This document shows positions 60,268-64,000 of a stretch of 64,000 nucleotides of DNA, piece after piece. Every line of letters begins with the position of its first letter. The stretch's first letter is position 1. Both the position numbers and the translations under genes were made by a program. Source of the stretch: Pseudomonas sp. 21 (GTDB lineage: Bacteria; Pseudomonadota; Gammaproteobacteria; Pseudomonadales; Pseudomonadaceae). The stretch lies in NCBI RefSeq assembly GCF_000955805.1, contig NZ_JYOA01000002.1:223390-287389 (forward strand), written 5' to 3'. The notes under the pieces are model-generated. The model did not search any database, was not told the origin of the DNA, and worked only from the letters and a program-made list of their open reading frames with translations.

Positions 60268-63063
60268 TCAGTGACCGCAGGCATCGAGGCATTGCCGCGC
60301 GTGGCGCTGGTCCGGTGAGTCGAAACCCTCGGTGAAGCGCTGGTAGACCGGCTCCAGCAGTTGCCGCGCGGCTTGCGGTTGTCCCTGCGCACTCCACAGC
60401 TGCGCCAGGCAGGTGGCCGAGCGCAGCTCCCAGGCCAGTGCACCTTGTTCCTGCGCCAGTGCCAGGGCGCGGGTCAGCAGGGTTTCGCCGCCGAGCAGGG
60501 ATTCGCGGTCGCCGCGCGCCAGCAGGGTGACTGCCTCGTTGCGCAGGATTTCCGCGGCGCACCAGCCTGCCGCGCCGGTTCGTGCGCGCATCAGCTGCGC
60601 CTGATCGGAGGGCAGGAGGCGACCGCCGAGGGTCTGCACGATGTCGCGCACCAGGCCGACGGCGGGTGCCGTGGCGCCCGCCGTTTCTTCGAGCTGCATG
60701 GCCCACGCATAGTGCCGCGCCCAGTCGGTGAACAAGGGCACGCGGTGGCGCTCGGCGACTTCGATCATCTGCCGCACGCGGCGGCGCGCCTTGTCGAACT
60801 CGCCGTTGTAGAAGGCGATGACGCAGCCGGCCACCGCGAGGCTATAGGCGATGGAGGCGCTGTGGTCGATCTCGCAGGCCAGCTCGATGGCCTGTGTCGC
60901 CATGCGCTCCGCCTGCTCGGGAAAGCCGCGCAACCAGAGCGTGCGCGCCTGGGTGGCAAGGGAGGCGACCTGCTGGTCGTACTGCACGCCCAGGCAAGGG
61001 GCGAAGCGGTTGGCCCGGCGCTGCCGCTCCAGTCGCTGCAGCACTTCATCGCCGACGGCCTGGGCGCTTACCTGATTGCCCGAGTAATGCAGCGCCAGCA
61101 CCTTCAGGCGCAGGGCGCTGGTGGCCAGCATCTCGCCCTGGCCGTCGCTCAGCCGGTCGAAGTGCCGGCTCTGCTCGGCTGCCTGCTGGTACTGGCCGGC
61201 CCACAGCAGCACGGCCAGGCCGCCGGACAGCGCGGTGAGTTCCCCGTTGCGGTCGCCGATCTGCCGGGCGAGGTAGCGGGCGTTCTGGAAGGCCTCGTCT
61301 GCCTGGCTGTTGCGCACGTCATGGTAGGTCGTGTTGCCCAGCGCCAGCTCCAGGCGCATGGCCAGTTGCAGCGATGAAGCGGATTCGGCACTGAGCAGGC
61401 CGAGTGCCGCGCTCACATAGGGCCCATATTCGTGCAGCAGGGACAGCTCCTGCCACAGCGGCGCCGAGCAGGCCGCGAGGTGAATTGCCTGGGTGTGCCG
61501 GACGTCCGCATGCAGGCCCCAGTCGAGGGCGGCGCGAACCTCCGCGAGCCACGGCGAATGTTGCTCCAGCCAGCCCAGCGAGGCGGACCTTTCCCATTCG
61601 TTCTGCGCGGCCTGCATCGCGCTTTGGCACAGCTGCAGATGGCGTTCGCGGGCTTCGTGCAGTTCGCCGGCAGCCTGGAGCTTCTCCAGTGCATGCAGAC
61701 GGGTGGGTTCGAGCAGACGGTAGGTGACCTCGTCGCTGCGAATCTCGGTGGTCAGCAGCGACTTGGCGGTCAGCTGGTTCACCAGCACGAAGGCCGCGCC
61801 CAGGTCCGCCGGCTGGCCGAGGACGGCGGCGATGGAGCCCAGCGTGAAGCTGCCGCGAAATACGCTCAGCCTGCGCAGGCAGGATTGCTCCGCGGGGCGC
61901 AGCAGCGTGTAGCTCCAGTCGAGCATCGCGCGTAGGTGTTCGTGGCGGCCGGACGTTTCCTCGGTCGGCAGCGGCAGGTCCAGGTAGCCGTCCTGCAACA
62001 GCGCGTCGATGCTGCCGTCGGCCTGCCCCAGGTGGCCGGCGGCCAGTTCCAGCGCCAGCGGAATGCCCTCCAGGCGCCGGCAGATTTCGCCGACGCGGGG
62101 CAGGTCCTCGGGGCGGAACTCGAAGTCTTCGTGGGCCTCCTTCGTCCGCTCGATGAGCAGCGCGACGGCGGGGTAGGCGAGGGCGCTCTCGACGCTGCCG
62201 ACCTGCACCGGCGGGCAACCGAGCGGCCGCAGCGGCAGGATGTATTCGCCGGTGGCGCGCAGGCTTTCGCGGCTGGTGGCGAGGATGTGGATCTGCGGCG
62301 CGTGGCGCAGCAGGCACTCGACCAGGTGCGCGGCCGCCTCGATCAGGTGCTCGCAGTTGTCGATGAGCAGCAGCATCTGCCGGTCGGCGATCTGGCTGCA
62401 GAGATGCTCCAGCGATTCGCCGGCCAGCCCCGCAATGCCCAGCGCGCAGGCGAGCGTGCTGTTCAGCGGCCGCGCGTCCTGCAGCTGGGTGAGGTCGAGC
62501 ATGCGGATGCCGTGGGGATACTGGCCGATGAAACGCTCGGCGGCCTGCAGGGCGAGGCTGGTCTTGCCGATGCCGCCACAGCCCACCAGGCTGATGCAGC
62601 GACGCCGCGGCAGCTCGGCGAGCAGACGCTCCAGCTCGGCCTCGCGGCCCAGCAGGCGATTGCGCCGGGGCGGCAGGTTGTGATTCGCCGCCTGGCCCTG
62701 ATCAGTCGCAGGCGTCGACTTTGCCGAGGCCATCAGCGGTTCGACGAAGCTGTAGCCGCGCAGTGCGATCGTGACGATGAAGCGCCGCCCGTTCTGCCCG
62801 TCGCCCAGTGCCTTGCGCAGGGCGGTCATGTGTACCCGCAGGTTGCCTTCGTCGATGTCCTGGCCGGGCCAGACTCGGGCCAGCAGCTCGCGTTTGCTGA
62901 CCACCTGGCCGGCGTGCTCCAGCAGTGTCAGCAGGATGTCCAGCGCGCGCTGGCCGAGGCGCACAGGGCGGCCGGCTTCGAGGAGCACTCGGGAGGCGGG
63001 GTAGATCTGGTAGGGGCCGAAAAGAAGCACGGTTTCGACCGTGGCCACGGGCTCGGGGGTCAT
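60268..63063 (-). CDS. STAND-type regulator: OmpR-like wHTH, NB-ARC-like ATPase, TPR region
   Basis: A 931-residue protein. Residues 10-108 form an OmpR-type winged helix (LGQRALDILLTLLEHAGQVV, ...RVHMTALRKALGD). An ATPase follows with Walker A GCGGIGKTS (161-169), Walker B LLLIDNCEHLI and the region ATSRESLRATGEYILPLRPL. The C-terminal ~450 residues are helical, TPR-like. Such proteins bind a ligand or partner and then activate genes. It faces tssA with 24 bp between stops, so it may control the T6SS, but nothing in the sequence proves this. Confidence 0.85.
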   Translation of the reverse strand: MTPEPVATVETVLLFGPYQIYPASRVLLEAGRPVRLGQRALDILLTLLEHAGQVVSKRELLARVWPGQDIDEGNLRVHMTALRKALGDGQNGRRFIVTIALRGYSFVEPLMASAKSTPATDQGQAANHNLPPRRNRLLGREAELERLLAELPRRRCISLVGCGGIGKTSLALQAAERFIGQYPHGIRMLDLTQLQDARPLNSTLACALGIAGLAGESLEHLCSQIADRQMLLLIDNCEHLIEAAAHLVECLLRHAPQIHILATSRESLRATGEYILPLRPLGCPPVQVGSVESALAYPAVALLIERTKEAHEDFEFRPEDLPRVGEICRRLEGIPLALELAAGHLGQADGSIDALLQDGYLDLPLPTEETSGRHEHLRAMLDWSYTLLRPAEQSCLRRLSVFRGSFTLGSIAAVLGQPADLGAAFVLVNQLTAKSLLTTEIRSDEVTYRLLEPTRLHALEKLQAAGELHEARERHLQLCQSAMQAAQNEWERSASLGWLEQHSPWLAEVRAALDWGLHADVRHTQAIHLAACSAPLWQELSLLHEYGPYVSAALGLLSAESASSLQLAMRLELALGNTTYHDVRNSQADEAFQNARYLARQIGDRNGELTALSGGLAVLLWAGQYQQAAEQSRHFDRLSDGQGEMLATSALRLKVLALHYSGNQVSAQAVGDEVLQRLERQRRANRFAPCLGVQYDQQVASLATQARTLWLRGFPEQAERMATQAIELACEIDHSASIAYSLAVAGCVIAFYNGEFDKARRRVRQMIEVAERHRVPLFTDWARHYAWAMQLEETAGATAPAVGLVRDIVQTLGGRLLPSDQAQLMRARTGAAGWCAAEILRNEAVTLLARGDRESLLGGETLLTRALALAQEQGALAWELRSATCLAQLWSAQGQPQAARQLLEPVYQRFTEGFDSPDQRHARQCLDACGH

Positions 63064-63536
63064 CGTCTGGTATTCGCTTTCGCACGCTGGGGGCAGGTTT
63101 CACGCCGGTCCGGGCATCAGCCCTGGGGGCACAGGTCCATCGACTCTCCGGTCGATTGGCCATTCTTCTGTGAACGGTAGTCAGGGTAAACGACGGCTCG
63201 GCGTTGAGCCATCCTGCGCCGGACGTGGAGATTTGCCGGCGGGGTTAATAACGATTAACGCCGGGTCAGCCGCGGCGTTGCCCAACGGCACGGAACCGGT
63301 GTGCCGAGTTGGCCGGCCTTCTGCCGTGGAGGCCGCGCGGGGCAAGGCACGGCAGCTGATTGCCCGTGCGCTGGCCGAGTTGGCAGGCGACCATGCGGGC
63401 CCTGGGCACCTTCGCTCCCGGCCGTCGAACCGCTGCTGTTCCTCTGCTGCGGATTAATGCGGTTTAACCAGCTTTAACTCGCCGGTACCCCTGTGCCCAC
63501 AAAGAATGGTCCCCAGATCGCAGGGGAGGGACCAGC
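63064..63536. other. Divergent intergenic region with TTAA dyads, 473 bp
   Basis: It lies between the STAND regulator and the short AraC gene. It holds the dyad GTTAAT-AACG-ATTAAC (63244-63259) and a related cluster at 63452-63480 (ATTAATGCGGTTTAAC, then CTTTAACTC). No gene is evident in between, and the ORFs there lack natural composition. Confidence 0.5.
63244..63259. promoter_or_regulatory. GTTAAT-N4-ATTAAC operator-like dyad
   Basis: A perfect 6-bp inverted repeat 185-200 bp upstream of the STAND gene start on the minus strand. A second, looser TTAA-N6-TTAA site at about 63454-63467 lies upstream of the AraC gene. Both could bind one regulator. Confidence 0.45.
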
Positions 63537-63947
63537 ATGCTTCAGAGATTCATCAGCCAGATTCCAGTGGACGCCCCCAAGCGCGACCTGGCCCCCTGGC
63601 AGAAGGAGCGCGCCCAGGCGCTGCTGCTCAAGCATCTGGACAGCGGCATCACGGTCAGCGACCTGGCCGCCGCCTGTGCGCTGTCGCGCAGCGATTTCAC
63701 CCGCAAGTTCAAGGTCACCACCGGGCATTCGCCCCAGGCCTGGATGCGAATCCAGCGGGTGGAGAAGGCCAAGCAACTGATGCGCGAATCGACCTTCCCG
63801 CTGGCGGAGATCGGCCTGCAATGCGGCTTCTGCGACCAGGCGCATTTCTGCCGGATCTTCTACCGCATCGAAGGCGTCACGCCCCTGAGCTGGCAGCGAC
63901 GCTTCTTCGAGGTGGAGCGCGAATCCACCTGGCGACACGCGGGTTAG
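63537..63947 (+). CDS. Short AraC-type regulator, DNA-binding domain only
   Basis: A 136-residue protein. Nearly all of it is the two-helix-turn-helix AraC domain (SDLAAACALSRSDFTRKFKV and LAEIGLQCGFCDQAHFCRIF, then EGVTPLSWQR). It has no sensor domain, like MarA/SoxS-type regulators that are controlled by their own amount. GGAGGGACCAGC precedes the ATG. The TTAA cluster upstream may be an autoregulatory site. Confidence 0.85.
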   Translation: MLQRFISQIPVDAPKRDLAPWQKERAQALLLKHLDSGITVSDLAAACALSRSDFTRKFKVTTGHSPQAWMRIQRVEKAKQLMRESTFPLAEIGLQCGFCDQAHFCRIFYRIEGVTPLSWQRRFFEVERESTWRHAG

Positions 63948-64000
63948 CCCGATCACCGGCCGGCATCTTTGCGTTTGGTCGTTCTGAAAATGGAACGCTA

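Noticed and set aside
63041..63457. A 138-residue frame in the STAND-AraC gap
   Set aside because: It overlaps the STAND gene start and has no recognisable motif or ribosome site.

Overview
The window is GC-rich, dense bacterial DNA. Its gene families point to a Pseudomonas of the P. aeruginosa / citronellolis / nitroreducens kind: a PbpA-type PBP2, a PotF-like polyamine binding protein, an NAD-dependent formate dehydrogenase, a complete type VI secretion system (T6SS) and REP palindromes built on a 'GTAGGAGCGGACTCCGTCCGCGAT' core. The genus is an inference from gene content; I ran no search. I saw no rRNA, tRNA, CRISPR array or intact transposase.

Layout. 1-3.4 kb: tail of an unidentified gene, a DUF2235 (Tle1-like) hydrolase, an HD-domain phosphohydrolase, an XRE regulator and a methyltransferase. 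3.9-13.2 kb: amine and amino-acid metabolism, with an APC permease, two LysR regulators, a DUF2817/M14-like peptidase, two FAD amine oxidases around an orphan PotF-like binding protein, and an EamA exporter. 13.2-15.6 kb: a REP doublet (REPIN) and a PBP2 gene. 15.7-20.8 kb: fdsGBAD formate dehydrogenase without fdsC. 21.2-24.2 kb: a three-gene set in which a cytochrome c lipoprotein, a sugar-lactone-type FAD oxidase and a PLP enzyme all carry export signals.

24.3-36.2 kb is an auxiliary T6SS island: vgrG, an 888-residue composite peptidoglycan-targeting effector, a low-GC patch of candidate immunity genes (one frameshifted at a G8 run, one decayed) with related palindromic elements next to them, a PAAR gene, a two-helix membrane protein and a TssM paralogue. 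36.3-40 kb holds an AraC regulator, a universal stress protein, two small envelope proteins and an acetoacetate-decarboxylase-like protein.

40.2-60.2 kb is the main T6SS locus, two divergent operons from a shared region near 52.6 kb. Leftward: tssB-tssC-hcp-tssE-tssF-tssG-clpV, an HNH-nuclease-like gene, a second vgrG and a MORN-repeat gene. Rightward: tssJ-tssK-tssL-tssM-tssA. With the DUF4280 PAAR-like gene this supplies sheath, tube, baseplate, membrane complex, recycling ATPase and spike. A STAND-type regulator faces tssA, and a short AraC-type regulator with TTAA-rich dyads upstream closes the window.

Most promising for new biology: the composite effector with its shuffled-looking immunity cassettes (26.8-31.4 kb), the paired membrane protein and TssM paralogue (31.6-36.2 kb), the low-GC HNH gene between clpV and vgrG (43.2-44.0 kb), and the periplasmic FAD/PLP/cytochrome trio (21.2-24.2 kb).
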